From positions 122,263,784 through 122,327,783 of the forward strand of contig NC_072893.1 in NCBI RefSeq assembly GCF_027943255.1: a DNA stretch of 64,000 bases, read 5' to 3'. The notes beneath the pieces are model-generated. The model saw only the letters and a program-made list of their open reading frames with translations, searched no databases and was not told where the DNA came from. Shown piece by piece: positions 34,681-44,006 of this stretch. Both the position numbers and the translations under genes were made by a program. Source of the DNA: Anastrepha obliqua. Taxonomy: Eukaryota > Arthropoda > Insecta > Diptera > Tephritidae. How positions within the stretch are numbered: the stretch's first letter is position 1; each line of letters starts with the position of its first letter.

Positions 34681-35802
34681 ATATATGCTTAACTCGCCCA
34701 AGCTGTAGTGCTATAGTCCTGAAGTCGCTTAAAAGTTGTAATACTATAGTCCTAAACTTATCATCTCAATCGGGTCACCCTGTCTTAATGTTAGTGCTAT
34801 TACACAAGACAATGGCTGAGCGCATAGCAGAATTAACAAGCATTGAGTGAAAACAAGCGTTTTTGCTACATATTTTGCTTTTTTAGATGTTTGACCACAC
34901 ACACACGCAGACGCACACACACTCATGAATATTACCACACATCAACTTTTGCATATTCAAGGATATCAATCATTCTTCTCGACCACCTATTTGCCTTCAC
35001 TCCGAACGCATACCAACACACTCATACCACTCACCAATTACTTGCCATTCATCTTTCGAAATTACACTTTTACGCAAGCAATCAGTGAAGATGAAAGAAA
35101 AATAAAATGAAATAAAATCAAATCAAACAAAATAACAAAATAAAGTGAAATAGAAAAACGAAGCTCAATAAAACCAAGAAATAAAAAACCAGAATAGGCT
35201 ACAAAAAACATTGTCGAAGAAAAATTATATAAGAATGGAAAGTAAATAGAAATCGAGTATATAGGAAAAAGATACACGTAGAGACCTGCTAAGAAAAACA
35301 AAAAGAAAGAATAAAAACAAAGCCAAACATACGAAAGGCTGAAGATTGACGTAACCGAACAGGCCACAAGACTAAACGACCTACAACTTTGGCTTCGCCT
35401 ACAATTTGCATGAATGCGAACGTAAATGAGTGAATGGCTGAATGACCGAACAAACGGATGATTGAATGTGTAAGAATTGAGTGCAAGCAAGAAAAGGCAA
35501 ACATTAAACAAAGAAAACAAAAAGAAGAAAAAAGGAAAATAACAAAAGAAAAGCAAAGAAGAAATATCCAACAGCAAGGAAAATAGAAGTAACAAAACCA
35601 CAAGCAATGAAGCATTAGTTCACCGCAAATTACAAGATATCATATAGCGGGCAGTCCGATCAAATTGTATGAGATTTATTTAGACGTATTCACTAACACA
35701 TCAATACATGGCCGTTAAGAAATCGTACAAGCTTACAGAAATTCTCTCGAATATCATTGGCATGCGCTTCTGCTATCAGCAACTAGAGCATGCCCTTAGG
35801 TT
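34681..35802. other. non-coding, with an A/G-rich tract at 35085-35600
   Basis: The interval holds CA-rich microsatellite-like sequence (34895-34925) and an A-rich purine tract at 35085-35600 made of GAAATAAAA, AAGAAAAA and similar words. The two overlapping minus-strand frames over this tract (up to 181 codons of Phe, Leu, Ser) are composition artefacts. Confidence 0.5.
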
Positions 35803-36340
35803 AGGTTATGTTGAAGCAGTTGTCCTAAGGGACACACTTAGGCTCATAGCCGCCCTTATGTAATTTGCTAATTGATCACAATCACTTACATTAGAAAAAT
35901 TAAGCAGCTGTCTCCACTCCGGCTCTTCGGAAACCCTAAATTCGGAACTCTTCAGAAACCCTTCAGAAAATAGAAAAAGTATTCATAGATAGGTCGGTAG
36001 GTTGGTAGAAGTGCCAGTAGGTCTTTAAACCACCTCATTTCTACCATTGCTTATCTATTCTGATACCTGCTACTTCTCGTTAAACCATTTTATTTCAAGT
36101 GCAAACCCATTGATCTAGTTGACATTTTCATCCTGAAGCTCCCCAGTATCATTCAAAAACGACAAGCCAAAGTATCTAAACCTAGTGGCATGCCACGCAG
36201 GACAGTGTCAGAAAAGACGTCTGACAGACTCTTTCTACTACTCATTCTTGCAGCTTCTGTAATAGTCGAAACGAGTTATTGTACGTTCAACCTTAAAGGA
36301 TGCTCCTAGCCTGACATATGACCTGTAATCAAATCAACTA
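35803..36340 (-). pseudogene. non-LTR element 3' end: zinc knuckle and 3' UTR (left of mariner)
   Basis: On the minus strand, reading away from the mariner, a degraded knuckle appears (SCKNE, then KESVRRLF, HCPAWHATRFRYFG). It continues FLNDTGELQDENVN and FALEIKWFNEK with a stop, followed by a 3' UTR. The UTR ends TTCAACATAACCTAACC at about 35803 and contains GAGCCTAAGTGTGTCCC and GGACAACTGCTTCAAC, shared with the tail at 19500-19562. It carries several stops. The upstream part of the same copy lies beyond the mariner at 37618-37930. Confidence 0.75.
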
Positions 36341-37615
36341 TTAGGTCTATCGATAAGTTCGTGCGGTTTTACAACAGATGGCGTAACTTGATTATTATTC
36401 CATCGATCCACATTTCCAAACATTCATTGGAGAGCTACTGTCGTAAGGCACAAACGTCAGTATAAGTTTTTTATTTGAAGCGTAAACAACAATATTTTTA
36501 CCACACTTGAAAATGTCGAATTTCGTGCCAAATAATGTGTTTTTGCGGGGAATTCTTTAATATGAAGAAAAAAGCAGCCGAAAGTCATCGTATCTTGGTG
36601 GAAGTTTATGGTGAGCATGCTCTAGCTGAGCGAACGTGCCAGAAGTGGTTTGCACGCTTTAAAAGTGGTGATTTTGGCTTGGAAGACGAAGAACGCGAGG
36701 GTGCGCCGCCAAAGTTCATGGATACCGAATTGGAGGAATTGCTCGATCAAGATCCGGCTCAAACGCAAGAAGAGGTTGCAAAAACTTTGGGAGTTGATCA
36801 ATCAACCATTTCCAAACGTTTAAAAGCCATGGGAATGATCCGAAAGGTAGGCCATTGGGTGCCGTATGAATTGAAGCCAAGAGACGTTGAACGCCGTTTT
36901 ATGGCATGCGAACAACTGCTTCAACGGCACAAAAGAAAGGGTTTTTTGCATCGAATTGTGACTGGCGATGAAAAGTGGGTCCATTACGACAATCCAAAAC
37001 GTCGGGCAACGTATGGATACCCTGGCCATGCTTCAACATCGACGTCGGCGCAGAATATTCATGGCCTGAAGGTTATGCTGTGTATCTGGTGGGACCAGCT
37101 GGGTGTTGTGTATTATGAGCTACTGAAACCGAATGAAACGATTACGGGGGATGTCTACCGACGACAATTGATGCGTTTGAGCCGAGCACTGCGAGAAAAA
37201 CGGCCGCAATACGCCGATAGACACGACAAAGTTATTTTGCAACATGACAATGCTCGGCCACATGTTGCACAAGTGGTCAAAACATACTTAGAAACGCTCA
37301 AATGGGATGTCCTACCCCACCCGCCGTATAGTCCAGACCTTGCGCCATCCGATTACTATCTCTTCCGATCGATGCAACATGGCCTGGCTGACCAGCACTT
37401 CCGTAATTACGATGAAGTCAAAAAATGGATCGATTCGTGGATTGCGGCAAAACCGACCGAATTTTTCACAAAGGGAATCCGTGAATTGCCAGAAAGATGG
37501 GAAAAAGTAGTAGTAAGCGATGGACAATACTTTGAATATTAAATTTGTAACCATTTTACGTCAATAAAGTTTCAAATTTGGAAAAAAAACCGCACGAACT
37601 TAAACATAGTCCTAT
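36341..37615 (+). mobile_element. mariner element with terminal inverted repeats and TA flanks
   Basis: The left terminus TTAGGTCTATCGATAAGTTC (continuing GTGCGGTTT) starts at 36341 after TA. The right terminus, read inward on the minus strand from 37615, is ATAGGACTATGTTTAAGTTC (continuing GTGCGGTTT) and is followed by TA. The inverted repeats are about 29 bp with a perfect inner 16 bp (TAAGTTCGTGCGGTTT). Total length is 1275 bp, normal for the family. The single gene runs left to right, and an AATAAA-like word (37564-37569) follows its stop. It is inserted into an older non-LTR copy on the opposite strand. Confidence 0.93.
36513..37542 (+). pseudogene. mariner transposase (DD34D), one N-terminal frameshift
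   Basis: Cut-and-paste transposase. The native start is the ATG at 36513 (MSNFVPNNVFLRGIL), but that frame stops at a TAA after 15 codons. The rest of the protein is open from about 36535 (FNMKKKAAESHRIL onward), so a small deletion of length not divisible by three lies near 36555. The remainder, about 325 codons, is uninterrupted: helix-turn-helix regions, WVPYELKPRDVERR linker, first Asp in VTGDEKWVHYDN, second in ILQHDNARPH, third in PYSPDLAPSDYYLF, giving 34 residues between the second and third (DD34D). By overall resemblance it belongs near the mellifera subfamily, which is an inference. The good state of the coding frame suggests recent activity. Translation from a downstream ATG (36562, MKKKAAES) would lose only the first residues of the DNA-binding domain. 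Confidence 0.92.
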
Positions 37616-37617
37616 TA

Positions 37618-37935
37618 ACATAGAGACGTTTTTCCTTGCTGGCCATGGGTTTCCATCCCATGCTGTTCACATTCTTCTCACATGCCAGAACTTCATCTTG
37701 TGTTGGCTGAAGTGACTGTGCTACCTGTAACAAGCAGTTTTTAGGTTGAGAGGAGTATTCCCATAATCTCCATACCAAGAGGAAGTTAAGTGTTAGTACG
37801 TTGTCTCGCTAATTTGTCTGCTTTGCAATTCCATGGTCTGCGAGCAATGATGGAATTAGTGGCAACCCCATCAAGAGGTTTAATCGCCTCTTGACTATCA
37901 GAATAAATCTAGATTTATCTAAAGGTAGTCACATT
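37618..37935 (-). pseudogene. RNase H remnant of a non-LTR element (right of mariner)
   Basis: The minus strand reads IYSDSQEAIKPLDGVATNS, then WNCKADKLARQRT. These fit the second half of RNase H (SDSQAA.KAL ... GNCKADELAR.GT) with the central WVPGH part deleted or garbled. The next 150 bases stay partly open (EVLACEKNVNSMGWKPM) up to the mariner at 37615. The zinc knuckle continues on the far side at 36340, so the mariner split this copy between RNase H and knuckle. Confidence 0.65.
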
Positions 37936-37989
37936 TTTGTCTAGTCAGGTAGCTAATGGCGAGAATATACCCTGAATACTCGTATACGA

Positions 37990-38335
37990 GAATACACGAG
38001 ACTGAAATACCCTACAGTGATGAGTAACATGGCGCCAAAGCCAAAGCCAACTTTATCGTCCGACGAAATCTCAGTAGATCTTGTGGTGCCATGGAGCCAA
38101 GGTGGTCGCTTCTTAACACATCAGTGCCAAAGACGTCAAGCCTGATTCGAGCGAAGCCCAGGCAGACGCACAGAAATTGGTCCGCCCTGTCAGCCTTCTC
38201 TTCGCATGCTGGGCAGAGTGCACTGTCTGAGATGCCCACCTTTTCCATGTGCCCTCCCAAAGAAAGTGGCTCGTCATCAGTTCAACCCGCTTAATAACTT
38301 GGTAGTTATCGGTGAGAAGACTTGAGAATTTTCTT
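37990..38335 (-). pseudogene. non-LTR element C-terminal zinc-knuckle fragment
   Basis: A minus-strand frame reads FLWEGHMEKVGI-like sequence (with a frame change), then SALCPACEEKADRADQFLCVCLGFARIRLDVFG. It ends after DLLRFRRTIKL in a Ser-Leu stop near 38012. It has the CPAC...C.CLGF knuckle with its His changed to Gln (DQFLCVC where DHFLCVC is usual). It is a different copy from the one split by mariner and lies immediately upstream of it on the minus strand. Confidence 0.75.
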
Positions 38336-39239
38336 GGAATAATCAGGGATCTTACAGTAAACAAACTACTCTTGAAATACAAATTTTCTTCATCCAGCTC
38401 AAAGTTGATTAAAAAAAATGCCTTTCAATAGGATCCGCACTCTATGTGGGCAAACTCAAAAATGCGTAATTTTCACAAACTTTTAAAGTAATCTTAACAT
38501 CATTTAAAAATATCAAGCGAAATAATAAACTGTTTCTCTCAAGCTCTCTTCGTCTACCTTTGTACAGATTCTACATCTTCTTCGGTATATCATGCAATAC
38601 CTTAAAAGCTTCAGCTCTTGCGTAATCGTATATATTAGCACTACTTAGCTAGCGAAGCCTCGAAATTATGGCCGAGCTCTCTGACTTCTATAGAAGATGT
38701 ATAATTTGTATTATTATCGTTCATATAATTTACGTGCTAAGGCCGCTCATATCAATGATTGTGACGGCAGCTGATGGGGTATCTTGAAACCAAAAGTATT
38801 AGGCTTTTCTAAAAAGGCACACCAGAACCATCTATTTTAAACCAACTTTCCCATTAGAAAAATCCCTTAAGATCGCTTACTCCACTCCTACTGGGTACTT
38901 TTGTTGGTAATTATTTATATAAGAGTATAGCACACAGACACATGTATATATATACAGCACTATCAAAAATCAACAGAAATAGCAAATTTGTTTGTATGCG
39001 TGCTGGTATAAAGGCGCACAGGTACACAGGTACACACGGACGTATACGTAACTTCACCTTTTGTGTGTTGATTACATTGTTATGACGGTCCTTTATGTGA
39101 TTAAAACTGACAACACTGAGGTAAACATGCGTGTGTGTGTGTAAGCGCTGAAGGTAAATGTGACGAGAAGATACAAATTAAATTTACAAGGGAAAGAATA
39201 TTGTTTAGAATAATTAAAATGTTTCACTTCATTTAGTTA
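38336..39239. other. non-coding stretch, nothing recognised
   Basis: AT-rich with a short TG run at 39129-39141. No gene or known repeat was recognised. Confidence 0.4.
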
Positions 39240-39345
39240 TTTCTGTTAAAAATTTTCTATGGTTTCTAAGAGAAAAATATATTATATGAATATAAAAATA
39301 TGAATAGTTTTTCTCCTAGAAACCACTGCAAATTTTTGTTAAGAA
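39240..39345. repeat. imperfect inverted repeat, arms of about 38 bp
   Basis: The left arm (39240-39278) contains GTTAAAAATTTTCTATGG, TTTCTAAGAGAAAAAT. The right arm (39306-39345) contains its near reverse complement, TTTTTCTCCTAGAAACC, ACTGCAAATTTTTGTTAAG. The spacer of about 27 bp is pure AT-rich sequence. It could fold as a hairpin or be a small foldback element. No target duplication is evident. Confidence 0.7.
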
Positions 39346-39391
39346 AAATATATTTCATGCGTGAATTAAATATTTTTATAATATTTCTCTA

Positions 39392-41040
39392 TTGTCGAAC
39401 AATTTTTTTGTTTTTGTTTTTTTATTATATTTATTAGTTAATATTATTTATACAACTATCAATAAAATTCGTTTTAAAAATATAATATACATAGATACTG
39501 GATCAATTTCTTTTAACAGCTCCGTGATATTTCTAAGATTGTGATTTATATAACGTCGATCGGTAGTTTGCGTTGGAGTCGGCGGGCTCGCATGAGTTCT
39601 TGTGTAGGTAGTACATTTACTTCGTTGTTGCAGTGTGTTTCTATCATTGCCTGTACTTTCTGCTGACCTTTTTTATTTCTTCTTTGATTGTGGTAATGTT
39701 CAGTTCTCTGTGTAAGTCATGATTTGAGGTATATCGGGGGGCACCAGTTATTATTCTTAGAATTTTAGATTGCTGACTTTGTACAATATTAGTGTTCGAT
39801 TTTTTGGCTGTTCCCCATAGTTGTATTCCGTAAGTCCAGATAGGTTTTATAATTGTTTTGTAGATTAAAACTTTATTGTAGAGGGATAACGTTGATTTTT
39901 GTTTAGCAGGTAGTATGTAGAGTTGTTTGAATCTATTTTTGATTTGGTCCTTCTTGTTTTTAATGTGATGCTTCCAAAGTAGTTTGCTGTCCAAATGTAT
40001 ACCTAGGTATTTCGAAGATACGGATGTATGTAGGAGTAGGAGTTCCATTTATGGTGACGTTTCTTGATATGAAGTTCCTTTTTGTGTTGTATATAACCTG
40101 CTGCGTTTTCAGAGCATTTATTTTAATATTCCACGAGTTGAACCATTCCTTGGTTTTGTTAAATAAATACTTGTTGCATCTTCTTAGTAGCTTTCGCTTC
40201 TATGTCCGTAAAATAATACCGTGTCATCTGCGAATGTAGCCAACATTGCATTTACGTCAGTGGGCACTGGTATGTCAGCAGTGTATAGATTGTAAAGCAG
40301 TGGTCCGAGAACGCTACCCTGTGGAATTCTTGCTGTAACTTTTCGGAGTGATGAAGTATTGTCGTTAAACTTAACGTAGAAATGTCGATACGTTATGTAA
40401 CTTTCCAGTAGTTTGCATATATTGTTAGGAAGCACTAGTTTTAACTTAGTGATCAGTCCTTTGTGCCAAACCTTGTCAAAGGCTTTTTCTATGTCCAAAT
40501 ATATGCCTACACACAATTTCTTTGCGTCTAGCTCACTTAATATTTTATGTGATACTCGGTGTATTTGTTGTATTGTCGAGTGTTTTTGCCTGAAACCAAA
40601 TTGATGGTCAGGGATCACTTTGTGTTGCTCAATAATTGGTCTTATCCTCACAATGAGCAGCTTTTCGAATATTTTACTCATAATAGGAAATAGGCTAATT
40701 GATTTATATGATGATGATATTGCTGGAGCCTTGACAGGTTTGGGAATAGCAATTATTTCTGCAATTCTCCAAAACTTCGGAAAATATTTAAGCCTAAACA
40801 TAGCGTTAAATGTGTTGCGTATGTAGGTTATTGCACGAGATGGTAGTTGTTTTAATATTAGTCCTGTGATTTGGTCAAATCCAGTGAATTTTTTTGGTTT
40901 TATATCAGCCTTTATTATTTTTTGGATTTCTCGTGTAGTCACCGGACTTAATTTATAATCTTGAGCATGAGTTCGCTCTGATGCAAACGGGAAGGTATTG
41001 GGAGTTGTAAAGCTTGAACAATTTTGTCGAACAATTTTTT
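39392..41040 (-). mobile_element. 5'-truncated Jockey-clade retrotransposon with 17-bp target-site duplication
   Basis: TTGTCGAACAATTTTTT occurs at 39392-39408 and again at 41024-41040, exactly bordering the insertion. On the minus strand the element starts inside ORF2 just after the right copy and ends with an A-rich tail (T-rich run with GT interruptions at 39403-39428 on the plus strand) abutting the left copy. This is the classical outcome of target-primed reverse transcription with 5' truncation. The TSD copies are identical, which argues for a fairly recent insertion. Confidence 0.9.
39546..41015 (-). pseudogene. Jockey-type ORF2 reverse transcriptase, 5' truncated, two frameshifts
   Basis: The minus strand opens in the fingers region (TPNTFPFASERTHAQD, continuing YKLSPVTTREIQKIIK). 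It contains all polymerase motifs: VIPDHQFGFRQKHST; motif A GIYLDIEKAFDKVWH; motif B RIPQGSVLGPLLYNLYTAD; motif C TFADDTVLF with the two catalytic Asp. The frame changes at about 40185 (after YGHRSESY) and again near 40045, beyond which SSKYLGIHLDSKLLWKHHI leads into the thumb (IYKTIIKPIWTYGIQLWGTA) and LRIITGAPRY. It ends RARRLQRKLPIDVI and a TAA at 39546-39548, the usual short Jockey C terminus without RNase H. It lacks the endonuclease and ORF1. It would copy element RNA at nicked DNA if complete. Confidence 0.9.
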
Positions 41041-42915
41041 AGTTTAAGGACACGTTTTGTCCTTAAAATACTATGAGCATAAATTAGCCAATAAAAATTT
41101 TGTTAAATAAACGAATAAAAATAAATTAATTACCAAATGATACCTGCAAGTTACGTTAAAAAAGGGAGTGTGGGAAAAAACTTTATTTACAATTTTTTAT
41201 TTAACTTTTTTGATTTTTTTTTAATTTTTCACTTTATTCATCAACATTTTTAAACAAAATCTCTACAAAAACTTAAATTCATTTTTATATTCAAAAAATT
41301 TGTTTAAAAAAAAATCTTATAATACATTTACTTTACAAAAAAATTCAATGTACATAGGTAATAAAAATGTGGGCTTAAAGTATTTGTTGTGTAAATGAGG
41401 CATGTCTTACTATTATATAATACTTAAAAGAAATTAATTCCGATTGCAAAAACTATTACATTTTTTCTTTTTAATTTAATTATTTTATTAATTATCAAAT
41501 TAATAATCTTCAAGTTTGTTTTATACAAAAATTTTATTGAAATATTTGATTTTTAATTATTACCCTCAATAAACAGATAATAATGACACAAGTGATTTTC
41601 TTTATTTGTTTTGCTAAAAATGGGATTCAGCTTACTCTTTTAAAATTTGAAGCTTGATTTCCGACAAATTTTCTTTTAAAATTATAATAAAAAAAATTAT
41701 TCTTTTAAAAATAATATAATAAAAATAATGCTAAAAATTAAATTGGAGTCTCACAAAAATATTTTGAAAACAAAAATTCTAAAAAAATGGATTTAACTTT
41801 TATTAATTTTTTTTTTAATTTTGTCTTTTATTTTTATATATTTTTCAGTACGATTGAAACCTTTTTTTAATCTTTTATTAAAACAAATGTTTTATTTTTT
41901 TTTAATGTTTATGTTTTATTTTTAATTATTTTTTGTGTTTTTTATCACAATTCCCACTATGTTTTTAAGTTTTTCTTAAATCAAAAGCACTTCTGAAAAA
42001 CGTTTTTTAACAGACGAGTGTTAACTTTTATGAGTATTGAAAAAAATGTGAAAGCTTGCCAGAATCCAAATATCTATTTGGCAACTCTATTTGGAATTGA
42101 TTTAAATTTAAAACCTTTCGAGATACCTTCAAAACCCATACACGAGCTGGCACAAAATTAATCACACTATCGGAAGATTTAAGCTTTTTGCAAATGGCAT
42201 CGTACGACACTTGTGAACTAAAAAGTAGTTCTCTCCTCTTTTTATTTAGTCAAAAAAGTTAAAAAAAAAAGTTAAAAGTTTTTTTCAAAAATAGAAATTC
42301 ATGATTAATTTTGTACCTCCAAAACTTTCACTTTTTATATTTTAAATATTTTTCTAGATTTCGTAAGCAAAAAAATCGTAGTCAATAAATTGCTTTGATT
42401 TAAGAAAAGTTCACATTTTGCTCCATACTTACATAGTTACATTCTTAAATATTTATATACATACATATATAGATACACATATGGAACTTGTTTTTTAATT
42501 TGTTTTTTTTTTTTTAATTTTTTGTATACATTTTCATTATAAAAATCTGTTCATCCTTTTCCCGCTGCTGCATTAGAATACTTTCTTCTTTCGGTTGCTG
42601 CTTAAACTTTAACTTTCGCAATAAAACTCGCAACTCCTTCATCAATACACGCACACTGCTGTGCACTTTTTACGCCAAACAACTTTTAATTAAGACTTTT
42701 TCGTAGCGCTAATGGTACCGGCAGCCGCCCAAAACTTGCAACATGACTTTTAGGCGAAATTACAAGTCGGAGGTATTGGAAAGTTTCAAGTTAAAAGTTA
42801 AGCACAAAAAATTCATTCCGAACTTAAGCGAGAGTGGATGACTGGCTGGCTGGGCGGCAACTCGCACAGTCGAAAGTGAAACTTGCGAAGTAGGGAGAGA
42901 TTTTATTGGTGAATT
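41041..42915. other. extremely AT-rich non-coding DNA
   Basis: This is mostly A/T runs with little complexity. One GC-balanced island lies at 42560-42860. A lone GGCAACTCTATTTGG word near 42078 resembles the core of the 15.6-16.2-kb array. No coding potential is seen. Confidence 0.5.
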
Positions 42916-43001
42916 TTTCATTATTTCTTGTAATTGTCGTAATTTTTTTTGTTTTTAAATTTGTCTATTTTTATAATTCTGATACTACTTTTACCATTTG
43001 T
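42916..43001. repeat. direct repeat flanking the DD41D element, left copy
   Basis: TTTTTCATTATTT(C/T)..., GTCTATTTTTATA(A/T)TTCTGATACTACTTTTAC and ATTTG recur at 43933-44006 with a small internal deletion. The two copies bracket the DD41D element and a following AT-rich spacer, so they are not its 2-bp target duplication but an older segmental repeat. Confidence 0.75.
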
Positions 43002-43010
43002 TTTTTATAA

Positions 43011-43764
43011 AAGGTGGCTAAGTTTCAAGGGCCGGTCTTGATTTTGAATACAATACAAGTTTTTAAAGAAATTATTCTTATTTAGCTCTTATCGACGTAC
43101 ACCTTTTCTTCCAAATAATCCCAAAGAAAGAAGTCCAACGGTGTGAAATCACATGATTTTGGCGGCCAATTGACATCGCCGCGACGTGAGATTATTCGGC
43201 CATCAAATGCTTCGCGCAAAAGAGCCATTGTTTCGTTAGCTGTGTGACAAGTGGCACCGTCTTGTTGAAACCACATATCGTCCACATACATATCTTCCAA
43301 TTCGGGCCATAAAAAGTTCGTTATCATCTCACGATAGCGAACACTATTCACAGTAACTGCCTGACCGGCCTCATTTTGGAAAAAATACGGCCCGATGATG
43401 CCGCCAGCCCATAAACCGCTCCAAACAGTGACTCTTTGTGGGTGCATTGGTTTTTCGGCAATCAATTTTGGATTATCATTCGCCCAAATGCGGCAATTCT
43501 GCTTATTGACGAATCCACTGAGGTGAAAATGTGCCTCATCACTGAAGATGATTTTCTTCACGAAGTGCGCGATATGCATTTTGATTTGAACGCCCGTTTC
43601 CTAATAAGTCTGAATAACTTTTAACGCGTTGCTCGATTGTATATCTTTCCAGGGTTCAAATTGAGTTAATCTGAAGTTAAAAAATGTCAAATGAAATGCA
43701 GAAAAAGCTTGACGTTTAGGTGTGGTTCACATTCAACATCGGCCCTTGAAATTTAACCACCGTT
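43011..43764 (-). mobile_element. internally deleted rosa-type (DD41D) mariner-like element with both TIRs
   Basis: The left end has AAGGTGGCTAAGTTTCAAGG followed by GCCGGTCTTGA. The right end, read inward on the minus strand, has CGGTGGTTAAATTTCAAGGG followed by CCGATGTTGA. The inverted match covers about 28 bp. The element is about 750 bp, much shorter than a full Tc1/mariner copy (about 1.3 kb), because the N-terminal half of the transposase is deleted. Confidence 0.85.
43082..43660 (-). pseudogene. rosa-like DD41D transposase, N-terminal half deleted
   Basis: The minus strand keeps a short piece of the first helix-turn-helix (YTIEQRVK, VIQTY, then NGRSNQNAYRALRE in mixed frames, about 43580-43650). 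It is fused directly to the catalytic half FVKKIIFSDEAHFHLSGFVN (first Asp). This is followed by RVTVWSGLWAGGIIGPYFF, DMWFQQDGATCHTA (second Asp) and CDFTPLDFFLWDYLEEKVYVDK. Between the Asp of QQD and the Asp of PLD there are 41 residues, the DD41D spacing of the rosa lineage rather than DD34D or DD34E. The 165-codon catalytic part is uninterrupted. The deletion of the DNA-binding region makes the product unable to act by itself, but with TIRs the DNA could once have been mobilised in trans. Confidence 0.88.
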
Positions 43765-43932
43765 TAGTTTTTATCAATTACCTATTTTTCCTATTTTTTT
43801 TCACTAAAAAACAATTATTAAAATCAAAAGAATTAAAAAAAAAAATAATAATAAAATAATAAAAAAAAAAAAAAATTGATTAATAATTGTGTTTTAATCT
43901 TTAAATAACATAAAAATATAGTTTTGGACGTT

Positions 43933-44006
43933 TTTCATTATTTTTGGCTTGTGTTGTAATTTTTTTCGTCTATTTTTATATTTCTGATACTACTTTTACT
44001 AATTTG
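43933..44006. repeat. direct repeat flanking the DD41D element, right copy
   Basis: Partner of 42916-43001: TTTTTCATTATTTTTGG, then GTCTATTTTTATATTTCTGATACTACTTTTAC. Surrounding sequence is low-complexity A/T. Confidence 0.75.

Noticed and set aside
33828..34692. Cys/Tyr/Phe-rich plus-strand frames resembling membrane proteins
   Set aside because: They are translations of TTATGTT-type repeat words. Neighbouring frames look the same and the residues follow the repeat period.
35062..35615. Two overlapping hydrophobic minus-strand frames (up to 181 codons)
   Set aside because: They lie over an A/G-rich tract. Two frames open over the same bases and no domain indicate composition effects.
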